From positions 124,001 through 188,000 of the forward strand of contig NZ_ALOU01000009.1 of the NCBI RefSeq assembly GCF_000292345.1: DNA of 64,000 bases, in the 5' to 3' direction. The stretch is from Cupriavidus sp. BIS7 (GTDB lineage: Bacteria; Pseudomonadota; Gammaproteobacteria; Burkholderiales; Burkholderiaceae). Below, in pieces: positions 63,262-64,000 of this stretch. The translations under genes were made by a program, and so were the position numbers. The notes below the pieces were generated by a model, which ran no database searches, was not told where the DNA came from, and saw only the letters and a program-made list of their open reading frames with translations. Position 1 is the stretch's first letter. Each line of letters begins with the position of its first letter.

Positions 63262-64000
63262 TCAGGCCGGCCGGTAGATGGACAGGGCCTGCGCAAGCTG
63301 TTCGCGGGCCTTGGCATCGAGCGGTCTGGCCGGAGCGCGCGCCGGGCCGGCCGGCATGCCGAGCATTTCGGCAGCAGTTTTCAGCACGACCGGCAAGGTG
63401 CCCAGCGCGAACGCATCGCGCAGTGCGCGCAACGATTCCTGCGCAGCGCGGGCGGCCGGGATGTTGCCAGCCTGGAACTGGTTCCAGATCGACATGACCA
63501 CGGCGGGCACCGCGTTGGTAGTGGCCGCCACGGCGCCGTCGCCGCCAGCGATCAACGTCCACAGGATCATCGAATCCGTTCCCGTGAACACCGCAAAATC
63601 GTCGCGGCGCAGGTTGATCAATTGCAGCAGGCGGTCAAAGTCGCCGCCGCTGTCCTTGATGCCCCGAATGTTCGGAATATCGGCCAGCTTGCGCACGGTA
63701 TCGATGGTCAGTGTGATGCCCGCCTTGGCCGGAATCGTGTAGAGCATCACCGGCAATGCAGTGCTTGCCGCAATCTGCTTGTAGTGGGTGAACAACTCGG
63801 CCTGGGTGGCACCGTTGAAGTAGGGCGTGATCACCGATACGGCGTCGACCCCCACGTCCTCCATCTTGCGATTGAGCGCCACCACATCGCGGGTAGCATA
63901 GGCGCCCGTCCCGGCGATAACCGGAACACGACCCTTCGCCTGATCCACCGTAATGCGTGCGATGCGCAGTTTTTCCTCTTCCGACAGCGAGATAAATTCG
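63262..64000 (-). CDS. Dihydrodipicolinate synthase/N-acetylneuraminate lyase (DapA) family aldolase, 5' truncated by window edge
   Basis: The frame runs to the window end, giving about 245 residues of a ~300-residue TIM-barrel lyase; the N-terminus lies outside. The Schiff-base lysine is in IRGIKDSGGD and the tyrosine in MLYTIPAKAGI. The segment VPVIAGTGAYATRDVV is typical. Family members cleave or form 2-oxo acids with pyruvate. Here it is the first visible gene of the sugar-acid operon, 45 bp before the Fe-ADH gene. Confidence 0.92.
   Translation of the reverse strand, partial: EFISLSEEEKLRIARITVDQAKGRVPVIAGTGAYATRDVVALNRKMEDVGVDAVSVITPYFNGATQAELFTHYKQIAASTALPVMLYTIPAKAGITLTIDTVRKLADIPNIRGIKDSGGDFDRLLQLINLRRDDFAVFTGTDSMILWTLIAGGDGAVAATTNAVPAVVMSIWNQFQAGNIPAARAAQESLRALRDAFALGTLPVVLKTAAEMLGMPAGPARAPARPLDAKAREQLAQALSIYRPA

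Noticed and set aside
1-64000. CRISPR arrays, tRNA/rRNA genes, insertion sequences and prophage genes
   Set aside because: No regularly spaced repeats, transposase or integrase-like proteins, or tRNA-like cloverleaf sequences were seen on reading the window.

Overview
The window looks like a chromosome or megaplasmid segment of a high-GC betaproteobacterium of the Burkholderiales, most likely Cupriavidus/Ralstonia. The reasons are the soxCDYZAXB gene order, a Bug/TctC-type binding protein next to a CoA-transferase, a 16-stranded Burkholderiales-type porin, and many LysR-controlled CoA-ester catabolic modules. I saw no rRNA, tRNA, CRISPR array, insertion sequence or phage gene. This is an inference from gene content, not from a search.

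Layout. (1) 1-842: the end of a FAD monooxygenase gene and its DUF2783 partner. (2) 870-9781: a complete periplasmic sulfur-oxidation operon (soxC-D-Y-Z-A-X-B, minus strand) divergent from an operon for an ECF sigma factor, a membrane protein joining an anti-sigma-like N-terminus to a DsrE-like domain, and a methyltransferase. The 364-bp divergent region holds two copies of one two-box promoter (GGAATAA-N15-CGTCTTA), one facing each way. (3) 9918-11969: an EF-G-like GTPase. (4) 11987-20480: a tightly packed minus-strand operon for a probable aryl-CoA pathway (hydrolase, CoA ligase, VOC protein, FAD hydroxylase, hotdog thioesterase, maleate-isomerase-like enzyme, MFS transporter, TetR). (5) 20753-33847: a LysR gene and a divergent acyl-CoA module (ligase, acyl-CoA dehydrogenase, CoA-transferase, MFS, secreted NylB-like hydrolase), then a BNR-repeat protein with a ubiquitin-like MoaD protein, a porin, an HSL-type hydrolase and a paralogous MFS transporter. 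(6) 33848-35822: a gene-poor stretch, a LuxR remnant and a DUF1254/DUF1214 protein. (7) 36058-44495: LysR/Bug/CoA-transferase, a quinone-oxidoreductase-like MDR, DbpA helicase, a YdeI-like protein, a PaaY-like protein and an SDR. (8) 44520-53913: a LuxR regulator, a tiny peptide gene, DUF1302 and DUF1329 envelope proteins, MFS, FAD oxidoreductase, Rid-family protein, and a PhyH dioxygenase/TetR pair with a clear operator. (9) 53935-55137: a GT87-type membrane protein. (10) 55319-64000: a minus-strand sugar-acid operon (DapA-family aldolase, Fe-alcohol dehydrogenase, a fused four-carbon acid sugar kinase-PdxA2, sodium:solute symporter, sialidase-fold protein, DeoR, SDR).

Most of the window is accessory catabolism, each module having its own regulator and transporter. 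The most notable system is the sox region. The Sox enzymes act in the periplasm, the DsrE-like domain of the putative anti-sigma factor is predicted to face the periplasm and has one conserved-type cysteine, and the same promoter faces both the sox operon and the sigma operon. This suggests that periplasmic sulfane sulfur is sensed directly by an anti-sigma factor that frees an ECF sigma factor to express sox. I see no SoxR-type repressor in the window.
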